Assembly: GCA_028289125.1 (NCBI GenBank)
Contig: JAQGGZ010000005.1
Location: 62,001 to 126,000, forward strand
Origin: Candidatus Saccharimonadota bacterium
GTDB lineage: Bacteria > Patescibacteriota > Saccharimonadia > Saccharimonadales > UBA4665
Length of the DNA stretch: 64,000 nucleotides
Reading direction: 5' to 3'
This document shows, one piece after another, positions 16,475 to 25,989 of the stretch (positions are counted from its first letter, which is position 1; every line of letters starts with the position of its first letter). The translations under genes were made by a program, and so were the position numbers. The notes below the pieces were generated by a model. The model saw only the letters and a list, made by a program, of their open reading frames with translations, had not been told where the DNA came from and searched no databases.

Positions 16475-17143
16475 ATGAAACCAGACCGAACGGTACGTCT
16501 CGTCAACAACGATCCGTACGCTACACTTGTTAGCGAGCATCCTTATATGATTGATCGCGCCCGCGCTCAGATCAACAATGCGTATTCATACCGGAACTTC
16601 CCTGTCGGTGCTGTCGCCCTGGCCGTCGGCGATGACCCCTCGGTTGGTATATTCTTCAGTGCGCCGAACGTCAAGAAAAGCGTCCACGCCAATAAGGTGT
16701 GCGCCGAAAAGCGGCTGGTGCGCAGCGCCGAGCGAGCCGGCGTACGGGCGATCGTCGGCATCGTCGTCGCCGGCACGACTGATCAGGAAAAGATTGCCGA
16801 GGTGACGCCCTTCAAGACCCCTACCCTTTACTGCTGCGAAGAATGCGTCGAAACCCTGGATGGAAGCTACGCAGCGAGCGACGACACATTGATAACCACT
16901 GTCGGCATTGAAAAAGATATCTATGAGGTCCAGCGCTTCGGAAGTCTGCGCCTGTCGTATGCCACTCGCAGCCTCGTGCCACCGCAACCGATACGGTACC
17001 GACCAGAAGAGTGGCACATGCGCGAAGCCCTGTATGCTGACGCGATGATCGCAGAACAATCCCATGACCATGCTACCCGCCGTGACCACGACCGGTCACA
17101 ACTGGCTATGTACGCTTTGGCGGCTACGCTTCTCGACCAGTAG
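16475..17143 (+). CDS. Cytidine-deaminase-like zinc protein
   Basis: 222 aa. N-terminal half follows cytidine deaminase: AYSYRNFPVGAVAL, a zinc/catalytic segment NKVCAEKRLV (Cys-Ala-Glu), and YCCEECVETL in place of PCxxC. The C-terminal ~80 residues are extra and not recognised. It is likely a nucleoside or nucleotide deaminase of the CDA fold; the substrate is unknown. TATGGT ends 6 nt before ATG 16475 with TTGAAA 16 bp upstream. The end is 2 bp from the convergent MMPL gene. Confidence 0.75.
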   Translation: MKPDRTVRLVNNDPYATLVSEHPYMIDRARAQINNAYSYRNFPVGAVALAVGDDPSVGIFFSAPNVKKSVHANKVCAEKRLVRSAERAGVRAIVGIVVAGTTDQEKIAEVTPFKTPTLYCCEECVETLDGSYAASDDTLITTVGIEKDIYEVQRFGSLRLSYATRSLVPPQPIRYRPEEWHMREALYADAMIAEQSHDHATRRDHDRSQLAMYALAATLLDQ

Positions 17144-17145
17144 TA

Positions 17146-19305
17146 CTATTCTTTTTCGATACTGACGTTCGGCAAAATCCGGTCGAGCGGCTTTGGTAAC
17201 CACCAGGCGGCCTTACCAAATAACGTCATGATGGCTGGCACGATCGTCATCCGGACGATGAAGGCATCGATAAACACGCCGATCGCCAGGCCGAAGCCTA
17301 TCATGCTGACGATGGCGTCGGGGTTGAAGATGAACCCGGAGAAGACCGCCGTCATGATAAGGGCGGCTGCCGTCACGACCGGGGCGCCACGCTCAAAACC
17401 GACCCGAACAGCTTTCTTGGCGTCCAACTTGTCGTGAGAATATGCTTCGTGCATATTTGAGACTAAGAAGAATTGATAGTCCATCGCCAGGCCGAACAGT
17501 ATCCCCACCATAAGGATGGGCAGGAAGCTAACGATAAGCGTCGGCTCGTACCAGCCGAACCAGCCCCACTGGAATATAGCCACGACCGCACCGAAGGCTG
17601 CGCCTATCGACAGCAAGAAGCCGGCGGTAGCCTTGAGCGGCACCAGTATTGAGCGGAAGACGATGACCAAGATGAGCAGCGACAGTCCGACCACCACGGC
17701 TATGTAGACAGGTAATGCGGCCGCTAACTTACTATCGACATCGATGGCTAAGGCGGTGTTGCCCGTCAGCGACAGCGCGCTGCCCTTGCCGTCCAGGATG
17801 GCCTCCCTATGTGTACGGAGCTGGTGTATCAAGGTACGGGTTGATTCGGCTGTCGGACCCTCGCGAGGAATGATCTGAACCAGACCGGTAGTGCCCGATT
17901 TATTGACCTGAGCCGGTACGGCGAGCGTCACATCGTCATAATTCTGCTTGATGTTCTGTGCGACGCTTGCCAGCCGTGCCATGCCGTCTTGTTGGCTGAC
18001 GCCCGGTAAGTCGACAACGGCAATAAGCGGGCCGTTGTATCCGGGGCCGTAGGCTTCACTTATCAGGTCGTAGGCTTTACGTTGGGTGGTGTCCGGCTTG
18101 GCGGAAGCGTCATCGGGCAAACCGAGGCGCATGCTGAAGGCCGGAATGGCGAGGACGACCAAGAGCAGCATCGGCACGATCATCGCCAGCCACGGTCGTT
18201 TCGTGACAAATGTACCCCAGCGCGTAAGGAAGCGGGACTTTGCAAGATATTTCTTGTGGGCTTTCAAAGTATTTCGCTGGCCACGGCTCAGCACTTTTTC
18301 GCCGATGAAGCCGAGCAGTGCCGGCAATAAGGTAATGGCTAAGATTGCCACGACGGCTACGGTCCCGGCGGCTGCGAAACCCATCGAGGTCAGGAACGGC
18401 ACGCCGACTACGAACAGTGCCCCGAGGGCGATCACTACTGTCAGGGCGGCGAATATGACTGCGTTACCGGCGGTGGCGATAGCGCGTGGCAATGCTTTTT
18501 CTTTACTCAGACCATCCAGTAGATACTGGCGATAGCGCGAAATGATAAACAGGGAGTAGTCGATACCTACTGCCAGACCTAACATGATGGCCAGCGTCGG
18601 CGTGGTACTGGTGATATCGACGAAACCGCCGATGGCATAGATGGCGGATGCACTCAATGCGATGCCGAGGATGGCGATAAGCAGCGGCATGCCGGCCGCG
18701 ACGAGTGACCCGAATGTCAGTACCAGCACTAACGTTGCGACCACGACACCGGCGATTTCGCCGATGCCAAGGATTTCACCTGGTGCATCATCAGACAGGC
18801 CGCCAACCTCGACTTGTAAGCCGTGCTGCCGGGCGGCACTGACGACGTTCAGAATGCCGTTCTGTGTCTCCTTGCTGATACTGCCTCGTTGTCCCTCTAA
18901 GGAGACTTGGATGGGCAGGATTCGCGGTAATTGTGATGCCTGCAGTTCACCAGCGCCGAGGAGACTTTGCAATTGTTGCGGGTCGGTGACGCCGACGACT
19001 CCGTCGACGGACCGAAGACTGAGAATGGTGGCAGTAATTTCTGTCAGATATGGCGCGATTGTCTCGCCTTCAGGAGCGGCGAAAACCAGATTGGCCGAGG
19101 CGTTGGCTGCAGCCGGGAAGTCATTTTGAATACGGTTCAGTGTCCGCTGGGCTTCGGTGCCTGGTATGTCAAACTGAGTGCTCGGCGTCCGCATGAACGC
19201 GGCAGCCAGAATGGCAGTGACGACGATGATGATGAGCCAGCTGAAGCTGACCAGGCGGCGGTGACGAAAGCAGAAGTTTCCAAGAGCGTACAGTTTGTCG
19301 GACAT
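17146..19305 (-). CDS. MMPL/RND-family membrane transporter
   Basis: 719 aa. Twelve TM helices in two halves, each half with a large outer loop after its first helix (residues ~40-180 and ~395-525), as in MmpL/HpnN/YdfJ proteins. TTPTLAIMLGLAVGIDYSLFI and LPILMVGILFGLAMDYQFFLV carry the conserved GxxxDY proton-relay motifs. The family exports lipids or hydrophobic compounds using the proton gradient. A GGGGAA ribosome site precedes the ATG. It stands alone after smpB. Confidence 0.9.
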   Translation of the reverse strand: MSDKLYALGNFCFRHRRLVSFSWLIIIVVTAILAAAFMRTPSTQFDIPGTEAQRTLNRIQNDFPAAANASANLVFAAPEGETIAPYLTEITATILSLRSVDGVVGVTDPQQLQSLLGAGELQASQLPRILPIQVSLEGQRGSISKETQNGILNVVSAARQHGLQVEVGGLSDDAPGEILGIGEIAGVVVATLVLVLTFGSLVAAGMPLLIAILGIALSASAIYAIGGFVDITSTTPTLAIMLGLAVGIDYSLFIISRYRQYLLDGLSKEKALPRAIATAGNAVIFAALTVVIALGALFVVGVPFLTSMGFAAAGTVAVVAILAITLLPALLGFIGEKVLSRGQRNTLKAHKKYLAKSRFLTRWGTFVTKRPWLAMIVPMLLLVVLAIPAFSMRLGLPDDASAKPDTTQRKAYDLISEAYGPGYNGPLIAVVDLPGVSQQDGMARLASVAQNIKQNYDDVTLAVPAQVNKSGTTGLVQIIPREGPTAESTRTLIHQLRTHREAILDGKGSALSLTGNTALAIDVDSKLAAALPVYIAVVVGLSLLILVIVFRSILVPLKATAGFLLSIGAAFGAVVAIFQWGWFGWYEPTLIVSFLPILMVGILFGLAMDYQFFLVSNMHEAYSHDKLDAKKAVRVGFERGAPVVTAAALIMTAVFSGFIFNPDAIVSMIGFGLAIGVFIDAFIVRMTIVPAIMTLFGKAAWWLPKPLDRILPNVSIEKE

Positions 19306-19345
19306 AAGTTCCCCGTATTATTGGTTATGTTTTCAGTTTATCAGA

Positions 19346-19801
19346 TTACGGCCGCAGTGCGCGTTGAATCGCGCGGCTTTCGTCGCGGGCTTTCAACGTT
19401 TGCCGTTTGTCGTAATTCTTCTTACCCTTGCCGACCGCGATGCGGAGCTTGATGTAACGACCGCGGGTGAGCAGTTCAAGCGGCACAATCGTGCGGCCCT
19501 GTTGTTTGGCCTCGACAAGCGTATCAATCTCGCGGCGCTTAGCTAAAAGGCGCCGGTCTCGTGTCTGGCCCGTCTCGTCGATCGGGATTCCGCTGCTGGG
19601 GCTGACCCGGGCATTCACGAGCCAAAGTTCCCCGCCCCTGACATTCACGTAAGCACCGCTCAGTTGGCCGTGGTTCATTCGCAGGGCTTTGGTCTCTCCC
19701 CCTGTCAGTTCAAGACCGACTACTAAGGTATCGCCCAGTTCATAATCGAAGCGGGCGCGGCGGTTGGTGATCATTCGTTCGGCTGGTTTTTTCTTTGCCA
19801 T
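19346..19801 (-). CDS. smpB: SsrA-binding protein SmpB
   Basis: 151 aa. Typical SmpB: NRRARFDYELGDTLVVGLELTGGETKALR in part, GGELWLVNARVSP, RDRRLLAKRREI, and a basic C-terminal tail KGKKNYDKRQTLKARDE. It delivers tmRNA to stalled ribosomes. ATG 19801 gives the standard length; a longer open frame upstream has no support. TATACT ends 9 nt before the ATG. No tmRNA gene was seen in the window. Confidence 0.95.
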   Translation of the reverse strand: MAKKKPAERMITNRRARFDYELGDTLVVGLELTGGETKALRMNHGQLSGAYVNVRGGELWLVNARVSPSSGIPIDETGQTRDRRLLAKRREIDTLVEAKQQGRTIVPLELLTRGRYIKLRIAVGKGKKNYDKRQTLKARDESRAIQRALRP

Positions 19802-19830
19802 TATCCCCACAGTATAACAGAGGCCGACCA

Positions 19831-19859
19831 TTGACAAACACGGAAGCCAGTAGTGTAAT
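19831..19859 (+). promoter_or_regulatory. Sigma70-type promoter of the gene at 19869
   Basis: TTGACA (19831-19836), 17-bp spacer, TGTAAT (19854-19859), then 9 nt to the ATG at 19869. It overlaps the divergent smpB promoter region. Confidence 0.75.
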
Positions 19860-19868
19860 CTACTTATT

Positions 19869-20825
19869 ATGAACACTCTCCAAACCGCTCACGAAGACGC
19901 CGCCCGATATTTACATGAGGATGACTATGGCAAAGATTATGAACTACCCGAAGTTGCGGTGACGCATGATGTCCGGTATGCCGTCGTCGGCGCAGTCGAC
20001 GCGCCGAACGTTATCCTGGAGTCAGCGCCTTACCTGACGGCTATAGACAAGCCGCACTACCTGCTTCGGCTTATGGCTCAGCAGGAAGTCCTCGGCGAAA
20101 ACTACGCCGTCGTGGGCATTGAGGCCTTCAACCCGGCGATGAATCTGACGCATCGTCAACGTAAAGCGATAGCCGCGGGATCATTCTCGGTATATGCCAC
20201 AAACGTACTGCGGGTCGCCGAGGCGGTCCACTGTGAAGATGATCAGGTGTTCAGTGCCTATGGCTACTCGCTGGGCGGAGACGTCGCAGTACAAACAGCC
20301 TATGACGTGGCAACGAACGAGAATCGCGGCGTGATTAACATACAAGGCCTCGGGGCCGTCGAAGCGGCCCGTGTTGATAATCGTGGCCTGCGAGTCGTAA
20401 AAGCTATGGCTGATTCCGGCAAGAATCTATGGCAGAACGTCCGTAATTCTGAGTCGGAAGCTCTGAATGTGGCCTGGGGCATAGACGAGAACATGACGGA
20501 CGAACAAATTAAGGAGGCAGTCAGCCATATTGACGTGCGTTTTCTGGCTGGATATATGTTACGCGGCCCCCTGCATATCCGAGCCCTTATATCCGGCTCG
20601 GGTACTAGAGAAACCGTTCACCAACTTGATCATCTGTCCTATACTGATCTGCCAGTCGTCTTGGGGCGTCAGGCTGCATCCAAAGTGTGTACGCCGGAGT
20701 TCATTGATCGCTATGCCGAAGCATTTACGGTATTCACTGAATTTGGTAATGACCATTCTGCGGATGATAATCTGATTAGAAGTGCCGGCCGCGCATTGTT
20801 CTTCGCACGGACTATCGACGCTTGA
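19869..20825 (+). CDS. Alpha/beta-hydrolase-like protein
   Basis: 318 aa. Nucleophile elbow AYGYSLGGDVAVQ (Gly-x-Ser-x-Gly-Gly, about residue 136) and a late His in FGNDHSADDN fit the alpha/beta hydrolase fold. The substrate is unknown. There is no signal peptide, so it is cytoplasmic. A strong promoter ends 9 nt before the start codon with no ribosome site, so it is probably leaderless. Confidence 0.7.
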   Translation: MNTLQTAHEDAARYLHEDDYGKDYELPEVAVTHDVRYAVVGAVDAPNVILESAPYLTAIDKPHYLLRLMAQQEVLGENYAVVGIEAFNPAMNLTHRQRKAIAAGSFSVYATNVLRVAEAVHCEDDQVFSAYGYSLGGDVAVQTAYDVATNENRGVINIQGLGAVEAARVDNRGLRVVKAMADSGKNLWQNVRNSESEALNVAWGIDENMTDEQIKEAVSHIDVRFLAGYMLRGPLHIRALISGSGTRETVHQLDHLSYTDLPVVLGRQAASKVCTPEFIDRYAEAFTVFTEFGNDHSADDNLIRSAGRALFFARTIDA

Positions 20826-20951
20826 GTGTCACGCTCACCTCTGAACAAAACATCGACAAAATAACGAAACAGTAGTATAATATGTATAAATAAGGTGTGC
20901 TCCGTCAGTTTTTGGTATTTGCGCCAATTGATTTGATAGAGTGATTGTCGT

Positions 20952-22337
20952 ATGTCAGCCGATTCCGAGAAACTCATCACTCTTAACCCGTTCAAAAACG
21001 AAGTGACTTTTGATGTGGATGGCGATCCGGACGCCCGGCAGCATCGGGCAGTCAATTATACTGTACAGTTTGGCATTGCAGAGCCGCTGGCAAGGTTGGC
21101 AGTGCTTGGTGCTGGTGAGCACTCGGCGGCAGAAATCGCGGAGCCATTGGTGCTTACTCCTGGTGCGGTGGCGGCCAAGCTCAGCACTTCTGTTGACCGT
21201 ACCCTTCCTCCGGGCTACCTGACTGTAAGGCGCAGGAAAATAGATGGCGAACCGACGGCCACGGCAGTGATCCCGGCTGATTTTGCCATTGCAACCGCCG
21301 TCCCCACTGCAGAAGAGAGAAACGGAAGAATCTTCAGGCTTATGCAGTCCGGCGCAGCCATCCGTAAACAGCTCGAAGAAAAGAAGCCTGATAACTATGA
21401 CATCGCATACGTCGCTCCACTTGGGTATCGCGATCGTCTGACGATGCGGCTCGACACGCAGGACTTTTTGATTCCTCTACAGAACCCGTACGGCAACATA
21501 GCTGCCCGTATGCTCGGTTTTCTGGCTAGCCATCCCGGCGGACGTTTTAGCGAGCGTGAGCTGTTCACTCGTACGATGCAGGCACTGACGGTGTCTGAAC
21601 GTACGCTCAACGGTAGGTACACATGGGATAACAAGCATAACTCAGGCAGCAGTGCGCCGGACCGGATGTTCCGGGACGTATTCTCGATAGTCGCCCCAGT
21701 GTTAGTGCGGCATAAGGGCATAGTGTTAAGTCGCTCAGCCAAAGAGTCGACCATAGAGGTGGCGGATACATTCTCGCCCCGGCTTTCTTTTGACCGAACT
21801 GCAGTCGAAAAAACCGCCATTGTGATGTTCGATATCGTCGCCACGTCCGACAACCAGCCTCGACCAGAAGAAGCTCGCCCTATATTCAGGCCTCCATCGC
21901 ACCGGCGGACTCGTATGCCGAAAACAATAATGGAAAGATCAGACCGGCCGCAGCCCTTAGAATTATCTGATGAACAGTATGTCCTGATAACGGATGTGCT
22001 GACCAGCGGTATACAAGGGAGAACCCAAGTTGATGCGGTCGCTTTACTCGATGTCATAATGGACCCCGCTTACGATGAAGCTTTGATCCGACATATGCGA
22101 TCTGATGTATCGGGCCGTCGCACCCTGACCGGTTGGAAGAACGCCATTCACGTCGCTGTCAGAAGTAAGCTTGGCCAGGAAGCTTATGATGAAGCGGTTT
22201 CAGCACGCACTATCGCGGCCGGTTCATGGCATGGGCGGAATCGGTCCACTTTCATTCGTCAGACGGGTGGAGCCGTTGACCATTCCCGTACGCGGCGTGT
22301 GGAGCGCGGTGAGCCTCGTGAAGCCGTTAATGAGTAG
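20952..22337 (+). CDS. Hypothetical protein with possible winged-helix segments
   Basis: 461 aa; not recognised. Residues ~35-90 (IAEPLARLAVLGAGEHSAAEIAEPLVLTPGAVAAKLSTSVDR, shown in part) and ~190-230 (ARMLGFLASHPGGRFSERELF) look like helix-turn-helix modules. The C-terminal 60 residues are basic (HGRNRSTFIRQ...RTRRVERG). A DNA-binding regulator is possible. Promoter TTGGTA-17-GATAGA ends 11 nt before the ATG. It overlaps the convergent glycoside hydrolase by 11 bp. Confidence 0.6.
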   Translation: MSADSEKLITLNPFKNEVTFDVDGDPDARQHRAVNYTVQFGIAEPLARLAVLGAGEHSAAEIAEPLVLTPGAVAAKLSTSVDRTLPPGYLTVRRRKIDGEPTATAVIPADFAIATAVPTAEERNGRIFRLMQSGAAIRKQLEEKKPDNYDIAYVAPLGYRDRLTMRLDTQDFLIPLQNPYGNIAARMLGFLASHPGGRFSERELFTRTMQALTVSERTLNGRYTWDNKHNSGSSAPDRMFRDVFSIVAPVLVRHKGIVLSRSAKESTIEVADTFSPRLSFDRTAVEKTAIVMFDIVATSDNQPRPEEARPIFRPPSHRRTRMPKTIMERSDRPQPLELSDEQYVLITDVLTSGIQGRTQVDAVALLDVIMDPAYDEALIRHMRSDVSGRRTLTGWKNAIHVAVRSKLGQEAYDEAVSARTIAAGSWHGRNRSTFIRQTGGAVDHSRTRRVERGEPREAVNE

Positions 22338-23400
22338 CAGAATCTGCTACGGCGTCTTTGGCGGCATTCCAAAGGCTCGGGTCGTTCAGCTTCTGCTTGC
22401 GCCAGTACCACCATTCCGCGCCCCAGGTATCGACCGTACGGAAACCGGTTTTCTTGGCATAGTCCACGCGTGTCGTAAGTAGCTCAGCGTTCATCGTCTT
22501 GTCCTGCTCTGCGATAGACATCTCTTTGACACCTATAGGGCCCCAGGGCTCTGTCTGCAGCTCATGCAGGACCGATTCCTTGCCGGACCGCATCTCGATT
22601 ATGCCTGCCCGTGCGGCATAGTACCAGGACGGGAACGGATATTCGAAGTATCTATGTGTGACAGTGTAGTCAAAGACACGCTTGTAGACCGAAACGCCAT
22701 AGACGTCAGGAACAGGTTCGCCGACAGGAAACGCGTAGTTATTCGATAGGCTTAGTATGATCGGTCGTGATGGATCCAGTGATTTGATCAGGTTGAATTC
22801 GGTTTGCAGGCGCTCCCGGGTCGCGCCAAACGTGTGGCACTCGCCGAAGACATCCAGAAAATACTCGTTCTCCAGCTGATAACTTTCCAAGTGCACCCGT
22901 CCCTTGTACCGGTTGACGACGGCAGTCATAAAAGCGTTGAGGTCATCTTTCCAGATATCATTTTCGGCATTGACCCAAGTCGGTGCATGACACTCCGGCC
23001 AGCGTGGCTGTCGCAGCCCGACGGCCAGGGTGACCTTGGCACCGTACTGCTCGGCCATGTCCATCTGCCAGTCCAAGTCTGAGAAGTCGTAGACACCCTT
23101 GGTCGATTCGATTTCGTCCCAGTAACTGACGAAGCGCAGATGCCGCATGCCTAAGTCGCCTAGGATGGCCTGCAGTGTCTCGTGTGGGTCGAGCTCATAG
23201 TATTCCGCGTAACCGGATATGAAAGTCGTGCCGAGCTGGAAAGGCTCGTCGTTGTGCTTATGGATGTACCATGTCGCGATGCCATATGTGACTACGCAGA
23301 CGGCGCCAAAGCCCATTAATATGTACAACGGAACCTTGATCCATTTACTGAGGTCAGTCCAGATTTTTCGAATTGTTTCGGTTGAGCTTATTTTGCGCAT
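22327..23400 (-). CDS. Membrane-anchored glycoside-hydrolase-like TIM-barrel protein
   Basis: 357 aa. One TM helix at ~23-45, then an extracytoplasmic barrel. Features of clan GH-A: LRFVSYWDEIESTKGVYDFSDLD (substrate-binding start), acid/base candidate Glu in SYQLENEYF, and nucleophile candidate in LHELQTEPWG. This layout is seen in GH5/GH39/GH42-like proteins. The glycan substrate is unknown. It is divergent from a GT2 gene, and the pair probably belongs to envelope polysaccharide handling. Confidence 0.72.
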   Translation of the reverse strand: MRKISSTETIRKIWTDLSKWIKVPLYILMGFGAVCVVTYGIATWYIHKHNDEPFQLGTTFISGYAEYYELDPHETLQAILGDLGMRHLRFVSYWDEIESTKGVYDFSDLDWQMDMAEQYGAKVTLAVGLRQPRWPECHAPTWVNAENDIWKDDLNAFMTAVVNRYKGRVHLESYQLENEYFLDVFGECHTFGATRERLQTEFNLIKSLDPSRPIILSLSNNYAFPVGEPVPDVYGVSVYKRVFDYTVTHRYFEYPFPSWYYAARAGIIEMRSGKESVLHELQTEPWGPIGVKEMSIAEQDKTMNAELLTTRVDYAKKTGFRTVDTWGAEWWYWRKQKLNDPSLWNAAKDAVADSATH

Positions 23401-23429
23401 TTGGTAAGATGATTATGTTCGATATATTT

Positions 23430-24281
23430 ATGAAAACGCTAACGGTTAGTATAGTTATACCAGTTTACAATGAAGAACTCCACCTGGAGTCGTGTCTTCA
23501 ATCCATTGCGGACCAAACGGTCTCGCCATTCGAAGTTATCGTGGTTGATAACAATTCGACAGACGCCTCAGTCGAGATTGCCCGTCGCTTCCCGTTCGTC
23601 ACCTTACTTTCAGAGTCGCGTCAGGGCCTCATTGCGACCCGCAATACCGGCTTTGCCGCCGCGAGTGGAGATATCCTGGCCCGCATCAATGCTGACGCTG
23701 AACTGTCGTCGGACTGGGTGGCGCGCCTGCAACATGATTTCCGTATCTGGCCTCAGGCCGCGGCCGTCGCCGGTGTCGGTGAAGTGCCAATATCAGACAC
23801 GAATACCGATCGACGATCAAAAATTGGCAGCCTGGTATATTTGTTGGATTGCGAAGCATACTTCGGTGTACCGATCATGTGGGGCGCAAACATGGCGATG
23901 CGCCGATCGGCTTGGGAAAAGATTAAAGATGATGCCCAGTTGGATGACAGTTTAGTACATGAAGACCAGGATTTATCGCTGTGTCTGGCAGCCCGCGGGC
24001 TTGAAGTTCGCCGCGATAGTCGCCTGCTCATGACGACCAGTGAGATCAGTTATCATTATTTACCGAAATTGGCTGAATACATGCGTCGCCGCTGGGCGAC
24101 ACGTCGTCTGCATGAGCAGCTCGGCAGTTTTGACCGGCTGACGTTCCGTGGTTTGCAACCTTGGCAATGCCACTGGCGCAGATTCGCTACCGCGATCCCG
24201 ATGGCTATCTTTTATATTTCATGCCCACTATCCTACCCGGCTGCCCGTCGCCGCGAGCGCCTAGCTTCTGAGCGCGTCTGA
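23430..24281 (+). CDS. Family 2 glycosyltransferase
   Basis: About 283 aa. GT-A fold: VSIVIPVYNEELHLESCLQS, VIVVDNNSTDAS, ATRNTGFAAASGD, metal-binding NADAE, and a late HEDQDLSLCLAARG acceptor loop. The C-terminus (~245-283) is basic with one hydrophobic patch, which suggests membrane association. Several in-frame starts exist (23409, 23415, 23430); 23430 matches the family start. TAAGAT at 23405 may be the -10. Its end overlaps the convergent nuclease gene by 21 bp. Confidence 0.85.
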   Translation: MKTLTVSIVIPVYNEELHLESCLQSIADQTVSPFEVIVVDNNSTDASVEIARRFPFVTLLSESRQGLIATRNTGFAAASGDILARINADAELSSDWVARLQHDFRIWPQAAAVAGVGEVPISDTNTDRRSKIGSLVYLLDCEAYFGVPIMWGANMAMRRSAWEKIKDDAQLDDSLVHEDQDLSLCLAARGLEVRRDSRLLMTTSEISYHYLPKLAEYMRRRWATRRLHEQLGSFDRLTFRGLQPWQCHWRRFATAIPMAIFYISCPLSYPAARRRERLASERV

Positions 24282-24821
24282 TACGTAGCCGCCGCCCGTC
24301 GGTATCGGGTGACACGCCGCCCACAATCCCCTACGCCCTAACTGAGCTTGAGTTTCGGCTTCAGCAAAGTCTGCTTTTCGGCTGAACGGAAAGTACGGAT
24401 AGTAAAACGCATAGCCCTGCTCGATGAGCCGTAGATTCAGTAAAGTGCCGTCGGCGAGATAAACATAACGTAGTAGTCGGTCATATCGGTCGCGGTCGGT
24501 ATCCAGTGGATCCGCTACCAGCCTGACTTTTTGGTTGCCGACTGTCTGTTTGGTGAACGCCGCTGCTTCCGGCCCGTAACATTGGACCGGCGTATTTGGC
24601 TTATGCGTTTCGGGCGTGTCGACACCGATGAATCGCACCTTTTCAGGGTGTCCGTTCATATCGACTTCGATGGTATCGCCGTCGACAAAAGCACTGATCT
24701 TATATAGCCCCGGTTGATGACTACTTAACATTGCCTGCCAGGTTGGCTGGAGGTATATGATCAATAGGCTGAATGATACGATGGCCCCCGCTAGCAGGCG
24801 CCAGTGGATGCGGCGCCACAC
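24261..24821 (-). CDS. Membrane-anchored thermonuclease (SNase-like)
   Basis: 186 aa. TM helix at ~8-27, then a staphylococcal-nuclease domain: DGDTIEVDMNG, KVRFIGVDTPETHK, DTDRDRYDRLLRYVYL and RRGLWAAC. Catalytic Arg, Asp and Glu positions are present, so activity is expected outside the cell, perhaps for scavenging nucleic acids, which suits a nucleotide-dependent episymbiont (inference). Start is GTG 24821: GGAG lies 7 nt before it, inside the end of the preceding gene. It is 1 bp after the kinase gene. Confidence 0.88.
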   Translation of the reverse strand: MWRRIHWRLLAGAIVSFSLLIIYLQPTWQAMLSSHQPGLYKISAFVDGDTIEVDMNGHPEKVRFIGVDTPETHKPNTPVQCYGPEAAAFTKQTVGNQKVRLVADPLDTDRDRYDRLLRYVYLADGTLLNLRLIEQGYAFYYPYFPFSRKADFAEAETQAQLGRRGLWAACHPIPTGGGYVSDALRS

Positions 24822-24822
24822 G

Positions 24823-25359
24823 TCATGGCTCCAATGCCTGTCTGACCAGGTCGAGTGTCACGTCGTGTCCGTCTATTTCGACGGTCCGTTCATCGGAGCG
24901 TGGCGGCTCGAGATTGTTGACGATACGTTCGAACGTGTCGGCCGTCATGTTGCCCAGCACCCTTGTCGGCCGGTCGCGGTCTTCGTGAACGGCTCGCTGA
25001 CGGGCCAGTTCGGCCGATGTCGTCAGGTGTATCACGATCGTCTCGACGCCATATTTATCGGCTATCGCTCGGAGAGCCTGGCGATCCTTGTAGAAGTTGA
25101 AATTGGTGTCGTAAATGACGCTTTTGCCCTGTTTCAATAATTGGTCGGTCTTGTCGTTCAGGTACTGATATAACTTGAGGTTTTCGGCGTGATCGTGGCG
25201 TGGATTTATGAACTGGTGCTTACGCTCATGGTCGGCCCATATGTGGACCGCACCAGTCAGTTCCTTGATGAGCTGAGACACAGTCGTTTTTCCGGCACCC
25301 GGGTAGCCGACAAGTAGATATAAGCGTTGCATATCTGTCAGTTTAGTCGAATCGGTCAT
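24823..25359 (-). CDS. P-loop kinase (AAA_33/zeta-like)
   Basis: 178 aa. Walker A LLVGYPGAGKTTVSQLI, then HIWADHERKHQF, VIYDTNFNFYKDRQAL (second Asp motif) and RPTRVLGNMTADTF. This is the layout of AAA_33 small-molecule or polynucleotide kinases. Start could be ATG 25359 or ATG 25332; neither has a ribosome site, so the longer one is given. It is coupled to the nuclease gene downstream. Confidence 0.75.
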   Translation of the reverse strand: MTDSTKLTDMQRLYLLVGYPGAGKTTVSQLIKELTGAVHIWADHERKHQFINPRHDHAENLKLYQYLNDKTDQLLKQGKSVIYDTNFNFYKDRQALRAIADKYGVETIVIHLTTSAELARQRAVHEDRDRPTRVLGNMTADTFERIVNNLEPPRSDERTVEIDGHDVTLDLVRQALEP

Positions 25360-25396
25360 CAGTGCCTAGTTGTCCCTGAGATGTATTAACAAAATT

Positions 25397-25966
25397 TTAA
25401 TAATCAATACCCTTGTTCGCCAAGAACTTATCGTCGAAGTGGTGTTTGATCTTAGTCATGTCGGTAGCGATGTCGACTTTACCCAGAAGTTCCTCGGGAA
25501 AATTCCGACCGGTCAGACACAGGCTGGTAGCAGGATGCTTGTCGTCAATGAGCTTAGCGACCTGTGTCATTTCGAGAAGGCCGTCGTGTAACGCATTGTT
25601 TATCTCGTCACAAATTACCAATTCGAAATCGCCGCTGGTGACCGCCCGGTATGCCTCATCGTAAGTCTCTTGGGCAGCCGCTTTGTGTTGTCTGGGTGTC
25701 ACATGCTGTTCGCTCAGATCGCCGGCGTTGTAGAAGCCTTTGCCACCTTTATAAAAGTAGAGCTGGTTTTTAAAAATTGGTTCGATGTCACGGATAAAGA
25801 TATGCTCGCTGACACCCCAGTATTTTATGAACTGGATGAATGCGACCCGCCAGCGGTTACCCAGGCCACGGCATAATAATCCGAGCCCGGCGCTGGTCTT
25901 ACCCTTGCTCTCACCGGTGTACACGATGACGACCGAGTCTTTGGTCTGGAAATCTTCGAAAGCCAT
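25397..25966 (-). CDS. cobO: Corrinoid adenosyltransferase
   Basis: 189 aa. CobO/BtuR/CobA family: P-loop YTGESKGKTSAGLGLL, FIQFIK, Walker-B-like LVICDEINNALHDGLL and the end motif LTGRNFPEEL. It puts the adenosyl group on cob(I)alamin. No other corrin genes are in the window, so it probably serves salvage; a B12-dependent ribonucleotide reductase would be a user. TATACT ends 6 nt before the ATG with no leader. Confidence 0.93.
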   Translation of the reverse strand: MAFEDFQTKDSVVIVYTGESKGKTSAGLGLLCRGLGNRWRVAFIQFIKYWGVSEHIFIRDIEPIFKNQLYFYKGGKGFYNAGDLSEQHVTPRQHKAAAQETYDEAYRAVTSGDFELVICDEINNALHDGLLEMTQVAKLIDDKHPATSLCLTGRNFPEELLGKVDIATDMTKIKHHFDDKFLANKGIDY

Positions 25967-25989
25967 GCCTGTAGTATACAGATGACGAT